A DNA stretch of 64,000 nt from Argentina anserina (Eukaryota; Streptophyta; Magnoliopsida; Rosales; Rosaceae): positions 22,382,001-22,446,000 of the forward strand of contig NC_065876.1 of assembly GCF_933775445.1 (NCBI RefSeq), given 5' to 3'. The notes under the pieces were generated by a model that saw only the letters and a list, made by a program, of their open reading frames with translations, did no database searches and was not told the origin of the DNA. Positions 46,940 through 59,177 of this stretch are shown here, in pieces (positions within the stretch are counted from its first letter, which is position 1; each line of letters starts with the position of its first letter). Made by a program: the position numbers and the translations under genes.

Positions 46940-47431
46940 CTAGCTAAAGTCTGAGCTACAATATTTTCAGAACATCGAACAAATAACAAAGGAGCGAACC
47001 AAGTGCATACTCCAACGTAAATCATCAATCATAAAACCTAATTCAGAATGATCAAGCGAACTATTTTGCATCGCATCCATCAGTACCTGACAATTAGATT
47101 CAATGCAGAGCAAAGTCAAAGTATGGATCCTAGCATACTAGACGTAAACCATTCAATATAGCCATCAACTCCACATGGAGAGGAGAAATCGCAGCCTCTT
47201 TGTAAAGGGAGAACGTCCCAAGTTATGACCTGGATGATCACGAAACACACCACCCAAATCCGTAGTACCCTCAGTCAGGTGATACGCCGCATCTACATTC
47301 AACCAACTTAACCGTACATCCGTACCTATTTTCGGTTTTTGCCACACAATCCTAGTAAGAGACTGAGCAACATGAGGAGAGGCACAAGCCTGCTTGAATT
47401 CATTCCACCATCCCAAAACTCTGGGAATCAA
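46940..47431 (-). pseudogene. RNase H-like domain remnant (non-LTR retrotransposon or related orphan)
   Basis: The minus strand encodes VWQKPKIGTDVRLSWLNVDA, then GGVFRDHPGHN, then after a frameshift SPLHVELMAILNGL and an ESN-VLMDAMQNSS segment. This is the W-P--G--KLN-DA .. GGV-RD--G .. E--A---GL .. E-D----- order of plant RVT_3/RNase H domains. Several stops follow. No reverse transcriptase is seen next to it. Confidence 0.6.
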
Positions 47432-47653
47432 AATGAAAGCAGCCTTGGCGTCATCCTCCCAAACCTTAGAATTACGATTACTTCATATGGGCCATACACT
47501 CATAAGAAGTCGGGGGAAAGAAAATCCAAGTAGAACACCCTAAGTGGCCTCTTTAGAAAATCCAAGTTTGAGGAAAAGAAACCCTAGAGTGGAGGAATTT
47601 TTGCTTGGATTTTTCAGTAATGGTTATTCCTTTTTCATTACCTACTTATTAGT

Positions 47654-48073
47654 ATTGTTTTAAACAGCGGTCGCCTAGGCGCTAGGCGGCACCCGTGTGT
47701 ATTGTTTATTGGCTGATCGACCATGCTAGGTGTTTGGGGATTATGCGGCCGCCTAGACGGTCAAACAAAATTTACCTATGAAAAAAATTGAAATCGCAAC
47801 TTTGAAACAAAGTAGTCGTTCACTCAATTTGGACACTAGCTTAATTATTCTTAGTTTAAACTATTTTGAAAATTGATATTGAACACCTTAAACATAATTT
47901 TATTACTTTTTAAAGTCAATATATATATACTTAATTATGTAAATACTCATATAAAATAAATAATTATTCAATAATTCGGATCAGCCTGATTAAATGCTTA
48001 GGAGACTGCCTAATCGACTATGGGCTAGGAGGCAGCTGTTTCGAGGACCACCTAGTCTTTTTTCAGACATTGT
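47654..48073. mobile_element. Degenerate CGCCTAGGCGC-type repeat element
   Basis: The left end reads TATTGTTTTAAACAGCGGTCGCCTAGG, given here as two parts (TATTGTTTTAAAC, AGCGGTCGCCTAGG); the right end reversed gives CAATGTCTGAAAAAAGACTAGG. GCCTAGGCG and GGCGG motifs recur near both ends, as in a common class of plant non-autonomous elements. No convincing target duplication. Confidence 0.35.
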
Positions 48074-48915
48074 ATATAAGTGATTGATATATGTGTTAGA
48101 TTAAAAATTTTGTCATAAATTATTCTAGTGAGAAATCTCAAGTAGTTCGGAAAAATGTGATATTTGATTTTTTTATATTTAATTTAGAGGGTATTTCGGC
48201 TTTGTTCATTGATGACCCGAAACCAGGTTAATTTTTAAAAAGATGTTTTCGTAAAACATTGAATCAAATTCAACTAGCATAAGCCAATGCGAGCACAAGG
48301 CTCATTAACGATCACAAGGATCATGCATACGGGTGACAAGCCACCTCTAAGCAAGCACTAATAAACTAGGCGATACAACGAAAAAATGAAATCCAAAAAT
48401 TTGAAACTAAAATTCATCAAAAACAACGGACATAACCATAGTTTGGAAATTGAAGACAAAGCTACTGAAAAACAGTGAGATAACCACACAATCCTAAATA
48501 TTCAACTTAGGATTGTGGGTGGCCTAAGTTGTGCAAGACCCAAGAGACGAGTTGGACTGCACCCAAGCCCAAGCCGTGTCCCAAAAGCCAGTTGTATGGC
48601 CTAGCCAAGAAAACACTCAGCCGACCATCATCGCCACCGGTAAGTTTCTGGCGGCCTAACTCGATCCTCCGCCATAGAAAGGGGCATGAAACTAAACAAG
48701 ATCACTCCTCAACTAGGATCGGCTGCACTCCCTGTGAGAGCCAAAGCACCACTCCCCAACCGGACCCTCGCGTCGAATTCTGCTCAAGCAAGGAAGACCT
48801 TGTCCCGAAAACTCAAATTTGCTCCTATTCCTCCCCCAAAATCACTAAGGCTTAGATACGCCAAAACAAGATATAAAGCCGTTGACGTCGAACCATGAAT
48901 CTGATCTACAACCTC
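48074..48915. other. Unassigned repeat-like sequence split by solo LTR copy C
   Basis: Moderately GC-rich DNA (48500-48915) continuing after the LTR at 51228-51420. It may be an old retroelement, but I see no diagnostic domain. Confidence 0.3.
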
Positions 48916-51227
48916 TGTAATACCCTGATTTTTCGGATTTGCGTTGTAAAAATTCTTGTAAGTCATTTAACTTGAGAATTGAATAAATCGCATTGGTCGT
49001 TTTCTCGTAGATGTCAAACGAAACACAAACCGACTTCGGAAATTTAAATTTTAAAAACATTATGTTTCCGCAACTCGAGAGTCGACTTTTAGTCTGTTGC
49101 TTGTCTCCAAAAACTTCCTTTACAAAAGTTGTAGAGCTCGTCGATACGGGTTCGTGGACGTATCACACACCTTAATCAGACCTCATACATGAAAGTTATT
49201 ATCGACGGAAGTTGGTTTCTAATTTTGGAAATTGTATAAAAGGAGATTTTTTGGAAAACCCTAGTTTCCAAAACAGGAAACTCTCTCTCTCTCTCCTCCC
49301 CCGATTCTCTCTCGTCACCTCACCTCTCTCTTCGACAATCTCCCTCTACAGGGCGCCGTGCACGACACCACCGGTGTCGTAAGAATCGCATAGACACGAT
49401 GCGTCGACCGGTGGTGACGGCGACACACCCCAGGCGGAACTCCAGCAGCGCCGACAAAGCACAGCGTCGACTCCGTCGATTTCAACGTCGCCGGCGTCGC
49501 ATGAGCTCGGGGTCACAACTACGAGTCCTCCTCCCTCCTCCTCTTTGACACGATTCCACCAGCGGTGAGGCTCGAATCGAGCTGCAACTGCTCCGATCTC
49601 CAAATCCCAATCCGGGATCTTATGGTGGCGATTCCGACGGTTTCCGGCCGGCGTAGGACGAATTGAAGGTATGGTTGTGACCTCCTTCTCATACTCTTCA
49701 CTTTTTATGTTAGGTGTTTGTTGTTTTGTAGAGTTTTGGTCAAAGGTGGTGGTGGAGCGCGTGCCGCCGTCTGTGGTGGCGCGTGGGAGTAGCAGGTGGT
49801 GGCAGGGGACCGGTTAGTGACCGGAGAAGGCGTAGGAAGTCAATACTTTGCGGCGGCGCGTGAACAGTAAAGTTGAACAGTGTTTTTGTAAAAAGTAATT
49901 TCTACATGGTAAATTGTGAAAGTAATTTTTGAGCAGTAATTGTAAAAGTAATTTCCGAGTAGTAATTGTAAAAGTAAATTCTGATTAGTAAATCGGTAAT
50001 AAGTATTTACATGAAAAGTAATACGTGCCCAATATTTACATGAACAGTAATACGTGAACAATATTTACATGAACAGTAATTACGTAAAAATCGTGAATTG
50101 CTTAAGAGTAAACAGTGGTACTGATTCGGCATTTGAGGTTTTACATAACGTTTCTAACCACTTTATTATACAACTAGGTGACCGACAAAACGAGTGAAGG
50201 ATTTGCTTCCGGTATTGTAGAAATTACGCTCAGGAAAATAAGGTGAGTAAATCTCATTATGACGAGTCTACACTTGGCGGTGACTCATATTTACGTTTTA
50301 TTTAAAAGATCGAACTATGACATGTATATGATATAGTGGGTTGTGTATATGTATAATTGGTAAATATGATACATATATATGGTTTGCTATATTATATAAT
50401 GTCACGTTCTTATTTCCAAATTAATTTTATTGTGGCAAAAATATTTATTTATTTGAGTAAAAGTCGCTTGGTTGTTGTACATGGTTTTAAGTTTGAGTCT
50501 TGTTAAAACGTTTTTCTATCTTCGGACGTGTTGGCAGTATCAGAACCAAGCCTTGGCCGGGTGACAGTTACGATTCAGTTAGAGCTAGGTCTCACGAGTA
50601 CCCATATTTTTGTGATATTGGGTAACATATGGGTTGCCCAGTATCTAACGGCGTACTGCATGAGATGTAACATAAGAGTACCTGGGTCTCATGAGTACCC
50701 GTATTATAAATGTAATTTGGGTAAACAGATGGGTTGCCCAATGTCTCATGAGTACACATATTTTCAGATATTATTGGACATCCAGATTGGCCGTCCTGTG
50801 TCTTATGAGTGCATTTATATTTAAATGTCATCTATATTTTCTTTTGTATACTATGTGTGTTATACTGTTGATTTACATATACGAGCTGCAAAGCTTACCG
50901 GGTTTTTGTTTACAATCCCGATGCACCTATTCGATGATGTAGGGGATAGTTTTACATGTGTGGAGTAGCAGAATTGGAAGGCAACTTTGAAGATTTTCGA
51001 AGTATATTATTTCTATTTGTGGTGAAGATTAAGAGGATTTTACATTCTCATTTGTTATAATACTTGAATTGTAAACTGGTTTTGTAATAATCAAATCGAC
51101 TGAGACGTACTATGAACTCAGTTACGATACACTGTGACTAATATGATTTTAATATATTTGAGATTGTTTTAGAGTTTTTCATGGCTTCGATTTCGAGTTT
51201 ATCACTTCAAATTTCGGGATTGTGACA
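48916..51227 (+). mobile_element. Solo LTR, copy C of the 7022-9980 family
   Basis: Starts TGTAATACCCTGATTTTTCG and ends GGGATTGTGACA; flanked by ACCTC (48911-48915) and ACCTT (51228-51232), a target duplication with one mismatch. It shares with copy B the GTTGTAGAGCTCGTCGATACG block, a TATA box (49235-49243), a CT-rich leader, a GC-rich section (49740-49860), the GTAAAAGTAATT repeats and the GCAAAGCTTACCGGGTTT block near the right end. It is 2312 bp, shorter than copy B, and diverged. Confidence 0.85.
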
Positions 51228-51232
51228 ACCTT

Positions 51233-51685
51233 ATTGTCGTACTCCGAACACTTCCACAGTTCACCCACCTCACCCCGACATGGCACACCATCATCGGATA
51301 TGAAAATCCATGCCTGAGGACGCCTACAGGCCGGCTACGGAGGACCCAAACGGTTCCAATGGTTTCACGAAACCCTAGATTTTGAAAATAAGGCTCTGAA
51401 AAAATGGAGCGATATTATAAATCCTGATAACATATATGAACTTTAAAAGACGAACTACCTATGAGATCGCATAGAGAAAACAATTAAATTAAGGCGCCAA
51501 ATTACAAACCACACTCATACTCCATTATTTTATTCTATATGTTTTACTATTTTGTTGAGTTTTCTAAAAGTCCCTATACATTTTTTCTCTCTCTCTCTCT
51601 CATTGGAAAAAATGAATCTCAGGAATTCCCAGCGGCTTGATTGATCAGGCTACTAAATTAAAAGATAACTATCACCAACATTACA
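51233..51685. other. Intergenic, no gene seen
   Basis: Continuation of the sequence interrupted by LTR copy C, then AT-rich DNA with a CT tract near 51585-51602. Confidence 0.35.
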
Positions 51686-51922
51686 TCTTATATTAATAAA
51701 GGCAGAAGGAAAGCTAGATGGTTAAATTTTTGAAGTACCCATAGTGCCCCTGGTTTATTAAACTTCAGATTTAACTGAGTATGATTTCGAGGGATATGAT
51801 TGTAATTTTTCAAATAAAGGCAAAACAAAATAAATAAAAAGATGTAACAATTGCTAATTGATATGAAAATATAGATAGTAAGCGGCCCTTCCGCATCCAT
51901 AACGCGCGGGCATGAAGGTTAG
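51686..51922 (+). mobile_element. Probable short Helitron, 237 bp
   Basis: Starts TCTTATATTAATAAAGGCAG after an A and ends GCGCGGGCATGAAGGTTAG before a T. A GCGG/CCGC hairpin lies about 25 bases before the end. The terminal CTAG has decayed to TTAG. Confidence 0.5.
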
Positions 51923-53065
51923 TCTTTGCTAATGTTTGATATTGTTGTGATTTCTCTTCATGAAAATAGTCCGTTATCAGTTTCAAAAAAAAAAAAAAAC
52001 AACAACAAGAAGATTGCCTTCACATCCTTGATTTGATTTTACTTTGATTATGTTTGGATCTAATCAATAATGACCTTTGACAAACCCAATTTGCCCAGTT
52101 TGTATTGTTAGGATATGGGTGCTTCTTCTTCAGAAGAAATCAAAGCTTATTAAACAAAAGAATTTGGGACTATTATCTTGTCCCATTACGTTTCCAGAAT
52201 TTTCAATTTCAATTATATGTAACCCTTCATGTAATCCCAATCAACCTAGGGCCTTTGTCAAAGCTTAAGCCATTCCAGTTGAAAACAGGGGAAGGAAGTC
52301 ATACCTTGAGCTCCCTTGCTATTGAATATGTCGAATTGAGTCTTCATAACTTTATGATCTTACAACAACCACGACTCAAAGTAAAACTTCAAGGTTAAGC
52401 AAGAGAAGTTTGAAAGAGAGGGAGAGACGAAGATGAAGAATGAGGTACGGTGTGTAAGTGAGGGTGTTTCTGGAAAATGTAAAAATGACTGAAAGAATAT
52501 ATAATAAAATAACTATAATGAGTGTGGTTTGTAATATGGGACTTGGACCCTCTCCTAACCTTTACCTATTCTTTTCACGAGATGAAAACACGTGGCATAT
52601 AGCAGATCTAATGGCCTACTTCACTCCTCCTACTTGAGAAAGTTGATGAATACCCACTGACAAACTTACTTCTTTCTCAACTGTTTCCTTTCTAGAACAA
52701 AGAAAACTTCATCAGCCTCCAAGAATCAAATTACTCTGATGTTATGTTCATCTTTTGAAAGTTCTTAACAAGATTTCTAAATCCAATTAGTTTCATTTCT
52801 ATCTTTTGTTTAAGAATCTGCCGAATTCAACAAAATCATAAATTATAAGTTAGAGATTAATTTGAGATTGAGTGACAGTTCCCTGTAAGAAGAACTTGTG
52901 TTAGTTGGGTGTTTCATCGATAACTTTCATCCTTGTAAATTTTCTTTTCATTAATGTTACTGTTTTATATATTTAAGCAATCACTCACACCCATAAATTA
53001 TTTTAGTCTTTCACTTTCTATTTTACTTTCAGAAATTGTATTGTACTGGGGTAAAAGAAGAACAC

Positions 53066-53103
<38 letters not shown>

Positions 53104-53178
53104 AATTCTAAACCCAAAGAAAACAGAAGGATAAGTGTGTCGTATTTTTTGGACACTTGTTAGTTACAAAAACTCAGG
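51923..53178. other. Intergenic, no gene seen
   Basis: Short frames only. A (GA)n tract lies at 53067-53101. Confidence 0.4.
53067..53101. repeat. (GA)n microsatellite
   Basis: About 17 GA units. Confidence 0.95.
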
Positions 53179-53186
53179 ACAAGGTC

Positions 53187-54189
53187 AGAGCCGGCCTGAG
53201 GGATTCAAGGCCTAGTGCAGAAAAAAGAGAGCCCTTATACAAATATTTTTTTACGGCATTCTGATTTTTAACAATATCTTGTGCTCTTTGATTCACTACA
53301 TTTTCACTTTGGCTTCGAGAAGAAAGTTTTTTTTTTATTCTAAAGTTTTAGAATAGAACCTCTTTGAAGTCTTATTATTGTTTCTTCTTCTAGTTTCTTT
53401 CGTTTTTTAGAACCACCAGATGCTTGTTTCTTAGGAAACCTAAAATTAAAATACAGTAATAGAACAATAGAACTTGGATGGTGAATATTGCATAGCTGAC
53501 CAAATAGCACATCCACTTCAACTCATTGTATCAAACCAATTAACCAAAGCACACATGACAATAATCCAGTTTTCTCTACAGAAACATAGCAATATATCAC
53601 AATTCCATAAGTACAATTTCATATATGAATTTCATATACCCAATTTCATATTTTCAATTTTTCATATCATCATATATCAATTTCATATAAGCTTATATGA
53701 TATGCGTAATTTCATAAAGGAAAAAAAAAGTAAAACAAGGAGATTCGAATATGACCTTGAAAGTTGAAACATTCTTCAATGGCAAAGCCAAAACTCCAAA
53801 GCGATCGAACTTACAACATTCTTTAGAAATTGAGAGTGTGAATTTGAGAGAGGATGAAGAATTAATTGTGATCACATTCATCAATTTATAGAAGTAGCGG
53901 ACAAATAAATTTTGGTTAAAGACTCATTGATTCATGTAATGGGTATTCTTCATAATGAAGAAGGAAGTCGTGAAGATCAAGAATTTACGAGAAAAATGTG
54001 AAATTGTGAAGGATTGATTGACTGAAGAATGAAGAAAAAGAAGAGCAGATGCCGAGGAGTAGGAGAATGAGGAGTTGTCGATCAAACAAAAGAGAAAGTG
54101 GGTTTTAATTAAGGATTTAATTAATATTACAAACAGAAAAAAAAACTTTGGGCCTTGGGCCTGCTACACTCCCTCAGAGCCGGCCCTAG
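53187..54189. mobile_element. hAT-like element, 1003 bp
   Basis: Ends AGAGCCGGCCTGAGGGA (left) and, reversed, CTAGGGCCGGCTCTGAGGGA (right). Target duplication ACAAGGTC/ACGAGGTC (53179-53186, 54190-54197; one mismatch). Interior AT-rich with TTTCATATA repeats; no transposase. Confidence 0.75.
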
Positions 54190-54197
54190 ACGAGGTC

Positions 54198-54730
54198 AGA
54201 TAAATAAGAACTTAGTAGAGAATCCATGTCCTGTAATTTGAGGAGTGCAAATTTCACTCCCCTAGATGAAACAATGATCAAGGGCATATTTCATCGTTTA
54301 ACGTTGTAAAAATTTTCATTTCAAAACAAAGTTGCGGACTTGCGGCCATGCTCGATCAGTTGCTCACCACAAATATTTGGCCACAAATTTGAGAAGGAAA
54401 AAACTTGTGTCTAACTTAGTTTGTATGTATGCATCCAAACTCTCTTTCATTGATTTTTTACTGTAATGATCTTTATTGATAAACTAAAGTTGTGAACGGT
54501 TAAGATTATGTATTTCAATTTCTTAAGCGTGTAAATGAACGAGAGTTTGGACAAACACATGCATATTATATTGGACACAAGTTTTTTCCATTTGTGAAAG
54601 TGAAGCTGGAATACTGGATGATATTCTGTTATTTTGGAAGGACCATACTGATATTTTTGGATTTGGTTTTCCTAATTCTTCAATGCAAGTGAAACTGGTG
54701 CCACAAAGAGAGGGACAGACTCATTGATTC
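54198..54730. other. Intergenic, distal 5' flank of LHCB6
   Basis: AT-rich DNA without recognisable genes or elements. Confidence 0.4.
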
Positions 54731-54736
54731 CACGTG
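54731..54736. promoter_or_regulatory. G-box upstream of LHCB6
   Basis: CACGTG within CCACGTGG, about 290 bp before the ATG. A reversed CCAAT (ATTGG, near 54792) and a reversed GGATAA I-box (54836-54841) follow, a combination usual in light-regulated promoters. Confidence 0.5.
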
Positions 54737-54893
54737 GTTGGAAGCAATTAATTAAACCAGGATGATGATGTAGCTCTACTATCACTTCCCCATTGGCTCG
54801 TAATCTATCCAAATTCCTCACTTGCTCAGATTTCATTATCCTACTTGGCTCTTCTCATCGCCACCCTTTAGATTCTCTCCCTCCAAAACCTCA

Positions 54894-54899
54894 TATATT
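54894..54899 (+). promoter_or_regulatory. TATA box of LHCB6
   Basis: TATATT in CTCATATATTGC, about 125 bp before the ATG, giving a leader of about 95 nt. Confidence 0.5.
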
Positions 54900-55023
54900 G
54901 CATCATCCCAACCTCAGAATCTCAAACGATATTAACATCACTCTTCTATCCATCTTCTTCTCTAGTCCCTCCTGTCTATCTCCCCCAGCTAGCTAGTCAT
55001 CTTAGAATCTCAGAGAGTGAGAG

Positions 55024-55907
55024 ATGGCTGCTGCAACTACTGGTGCAATGCTTAATGGCTTGAACTCCACTTTCTTGTGTGGAGGCAAGAGAAGCCAGAG
55101 CTTGTTGTCTGCTGGCGCTGCAGCTAGGGTTGGAGGCTCTGTTGTTGCTCCCAAGAGGTTCATTGTTGTCGCTGCTGCCAAGAAGTCTTGGATCCCCGCC
55201 GTTAAAGGCGGCGGCAACTTCATCGACCCCGAGTGGCTCGATGGCTCGTAAGTTTCAGTTCCTTATTCAAGCTAGTTTGTTTGCAGTTTCGAGTTATTGC
55301 ATTTGATGATGAAATGAAAACTCATTCGGTGATTTTGTGACATGATCGCTGTTGCAGGCTTCCAGGTGACTTTGGTTTCGACCCTCTTGGACTAGGAAAT
55401 GATCCAGCTTTCCTCAAGTGGTACAGAGAGGCTGAGCTGATCCACGGGCGGTGGGCAATGGCAGCTGTGGTGGGCATCTTTGTAGGGCAAGCATGGAGTG
55501 GTGTCCCCTGGTTCGAAGCCGGAGCTGACCCTAGTGCAATAGCACCCTTCTCTTTTGGCTCCCTTCTTGGGACTCAACTCTTGCTCATGGGTTGGGTGGA
55601 GAGCAAGAGATGGGTGGACTTCTACAACCCGGAGTCGCAGTCTGTGGAGTGGGCTACACCGTGGTCCAAGACTGCCGAGAACTTCACCAATTCCACCGGC
55701 GAGCAAGGCTACCCGGGAGGCAAGTTCTTCGACCCCTTGAGCTTCGCCGGCACAATCAAGGACGGAGTTTACATTCCGGACACTGAGAAGTTGGAGAGAC
55801 TACAATTGGCTGAGATCAAGCATTCAAGGCTTGCTATGTTGGCTATGCTTATTTTCTACTTTGAAGCTGGACAGGGGAAGACACCCCTTGGTGCTCTTGG
55901 CTTGTAG
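55024..55907 (+). CDS. LHCB6: Chlorophyll a/b-binding protein CP24, photosystem II antenna
   Basis: Two exons, 55024-55247 and 55358-55907, with a 110-bp intron; product 257 aa, the normal CP24 length. Residues 1 to about 50 are a plastid transit peptide. The mature start [14 protein letters not shown] and the end [12 protein letters not shown] are characteristic of CP24. The first membrane helix carries E101, H104 and R106 (ELIHGR), the last E227, H230 and R232 (EIKHSR): the chlorophyll-ligand and helix-pairing residues of the LHC family. CP24 lacks the C-terminal amphipathic helix of other LHC proteins, and this one stops right after the last helix. It links the trimeric antenna to the photosystem II core and takes part in photoprotection. 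Nothing appears broken. Confidence 0.97.
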
Positions 55908-56029
55908 AACCGTTGTTATATGTAGATAAATTTAATTTTAGAAACAATGAAGGATTTACAACCTGAGCCCTCATCAATTCCCCACATTATATATGATAAT
56001 GTTTATTGAGAATGATTTAATCTAATTTC

Positions 56030-56205
56030 AATACCTTAACGATGTCCGAATTAGATGAAATTTTGTAGAGATGATCTTGAATAACATACCTAAATATTGA
56101 ATCGCTTATAATGAAAAAATTTGACCGAAAAGTGTATCAAAATTAGAACTTCACTCTGAAACTTCAGAGTGAACCTTCACTTTGGATATAGACTATATAT
56201 ATATA
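56030..56205. repeat. Single arm of the foldback 2 family
   Basis: Shares TTAACGAT, AGATGATCT and ACATACCTAAA-like order with the right arm of the 12280-12668 element, and ends in a TATATATATA tract. The other arm is missing. Confidence 0.45.
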
Positions 56206-56377
56206 TTTATATATCACCTTTAACTGCAACATGCAGTTTGCATCGTCACCATGCAATTTTCTAATCGAGTTCTGCTTAAATTGATTGAGCCTCTCTTTAA
56301 TAACAGTTGAGATTTCTTATGGTTGGTTGTAACTTGTAACTTGTAAGAAGGTGAACACAAAACACAAACAGCAAAAG

Positions 56378-57016
56378 CAGCGGCGGTGCCGAGATTTGAT
56401 TTTAAGGGGGTTCAAATATTAAGACTGAAACATTAAGAAGATAAGTTGAAAAATAAAAGACATTAATAGTGTACTAATTAAAAACTCTCATTCAATAGCT
56501 TTAAAAGATTCTAAAATTCAATTTAAGATAAAACATAAATATTTCAATTCAAAACTCAAAAAAATAAAATAAAATACAACATAGATAACTATCTATCAAA
56601 ACAAAGCTCGTATTTCTTGCATATCTAAAAAATCATCAATTATTAAACTAATGGTAAATTTTTCTGCAATTTCTTTCTCAATATACATTATCACGTTGGT
56701 AAGAAAATCATTGTCCATTTAATTATGAAGCTTTGTTTTGACTATACGCATAGCAAAAAATGATATATATAAAGAGTTTGTGACTACTTTAACTCTTAAC
56801 CCAATTACATAAGGATTATAATTTTATTTTTACTAATATTATATTACTTTTTTTCCTATCTCTAAACTGATTAGTACTTGTATGGGGTCTAGTAAAAAAA
56901 TAGTGTAATTAATATAGTGTAAAAAGTATAGTAAAAATAACCCTATATAATATTTGAATTGTAAAAATCTGGGGCGGATCCGGGCCCGGATGGGCCTGTA
57001 AGTGGCTCCGCCCCTG
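56378..57016. mobile_element. Tip100-like hAT element, 639 bp
   Basis: Ends CAGCGGCGGTGCC (left) and CAGGGGCGGAGCCACTTA (right, reversed), the latter typical of Tip100-type hAT elements. Target duplication AGCAAAAG/AGCAGAAG (56370-56377, 57017-57024; one mismatch). AT-rich interior, no transposase. Confidence 0.8.
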
Positions 57017-57024
57017 AGCAGAAG

Positions 57025-59174
57025 TTATAACAGTTCACGCCTTCACGCAATCACACTTGTAGGCTCGCTGCAGCCTTTGGATATATAGATCAACATTCTC
57101 TATCTCATTGTAGGGATGATTTCCACATTCCCCTTTCCAAAAAATTTCACGCTTGCACTGTTTTGGATCAAATGTACCTAACGACGATATGAAAGGGCAG
57201 TGTGAATGAAATTCAACATTTTGGTAGTAGCCAATACTTTGGCAAAAAAATTTCCATAATGAAATTGGGAGACATGTTTCCTGAGCACAGAACTTGGTGC
57301 CTCATCCAGAGAACAATGCATGAACTATATGCCAGTGCGCGCAGGAGTTCTTTTCTATACATATTGACCACTCAAATCTTTAATCAATGGCTATAACTAT
57401 AAGCAATATTCTTTCCTAAGCTTATCAAGAACATTGTACAAAACAGGAATAGTTAAAAAATTAGCAAGAACCGTAATAGCAACTAAAGGATTTATAGCAT
57501 ACATTAATGGTTTGATTCACTTATAAAGATAAGAGTACTGAAGTAAAATCAGTTGCATTGCCTGCCACGTACTCGGCATACATGAAGGAGATGAATATAA
57601 GGAGAAACTGTAGGTCCAGGGACTGGGGAAGATTCATCAGTTTTAGCAATATCAACTACCAACAAATTTGATGTTATTAAGTATCAATACCATGATATGG
57701 GCATTGTATATATTCAAGTTTACCTCCAAGTCTCCAACACATACCTTGCCTTGAAGATTGTATCCCCATTTGTTTCTGCAACTTGTCAATACATAGTCGT
57801 TCCCAATTTCCCATCACCAATCCACCAGCAACAACTGATTTCCTGAATGACACAGGTCTGAGGTCAGTGCCAACCAAAAACAAACTGTGACATCTTTGCA
57901 GCAGAATCAATCCACCAAACTGTGCCATTGCCTAGATCAAGCAAGAAGTTTCATTATAAATTCTTAGACAAGATGCACATATCAAATGTATATATAGTCA
58001 AGTTCTGTAAGATCCATTTTTTAGTTTAAAATACAAATTTTTTCCTTGTTTTGTGACTAGATATGCTATATATGGTCCTCGTGAAAGGAAGGAAGACATC
58101 ATTTTCATCTCCTCACAGGTCACACATATCAATTTAGATATTAAAGTGGAAGCAATTAACAATTTGAGGTCTTGTTGAGAGTAATAATTTCAGTAAGCTT
58201 CATGCTTAAAAGCTATAGAAACATATCTGCTAAATATCCTGCTTCTGAATCATGCCAAGGAAGGGTAAGGACTTAAACAATATAAAATGTTCCTGGGGAT
58301 CAATTGATATTCAAGGGTAATTCAATCACTCTATCCGCTAACAGGAATGGAAACCTAAACCACAGCCAAGAAAAACAAAATGTCACATGAAGATTTACAA
58401 ATAAATTGAGTTCCTGAATCTTACTCCTAAGTTATGCCATGAAAATTGGTCTACATTTTATGTAACGGTATACATGTCCCATAAATTGATACCCACTTCT
58501 ACACTCTTGACACTTGCACTCCCTTTTCGAGCAGACATACGATATGTAAGAGGAGTTGAAGGTGTAAAAAAAGGTTGATCGACAAGGGTAGCATATATGA
58601 AAATCGACCAGTTTCAAATTAAATTGCAACGGCGAAGATTTTTAGTTTACAAAATATGAAATGTTCTCAGATCAATGATCATAGGAGCCTGTTAGCGGTA
58701 CTTCCATGAGAACAAGTACAAAAAAATCTTTAACCCATGGTTGAAACTATTATAGATAGCCACAACTGGAGTCGATCTGCATGCAGTCTAATATAGAGCT
58801 AGCTGAGGTGAAGGAGACGGTCATCACTCATCAATATATAATAGCAGCGGGAATTTACTAACATAGTACGTACTACGTAGTAAGGAATTGTTAGGAATTT
58901 AAAGCTATAGCAGTTGGGATTGAAGCTTATTAATTTGGAGGAGCCGACTACGTATTCTTATACTTACAGTCGAACAACAATTGAGAAAATGACGAAATAT
59001 ATAAGTCTATACTCTATAAGATCAGCTACCGTTTTTTCAAAGAAACTGAGAGTGCATGCTTAAGTGACTAGCTTCGATGGGTAAAGCTCCTTGAGTTTAT
59101 CTCAAAGTTCACTAGCTACTAGCCATATCATTGGATTTAGTTGAGCTCCTTGTGTTACCATAATGCATGCTAAC
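57025..59174. other. Intergenic, no gene seen
   Basis: About 2.1 kb with short frames only; the longest (57677-57928, minus) has no recognisable motif. Confidence 0.4.
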
Positions 59175-59177
59175 TTA

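Noticed and set aside
48529..48898. 108-aa Pro/Ser-rich plus-strand frame
   Set aside because: Repeat-like region split by a solo LTR; composition is not protein-like enough to call a gene.
57677..57928. 83-aa minus-strand frame
   Set aside because: No motif, no splice context and no neighbouring exon; probably chance.
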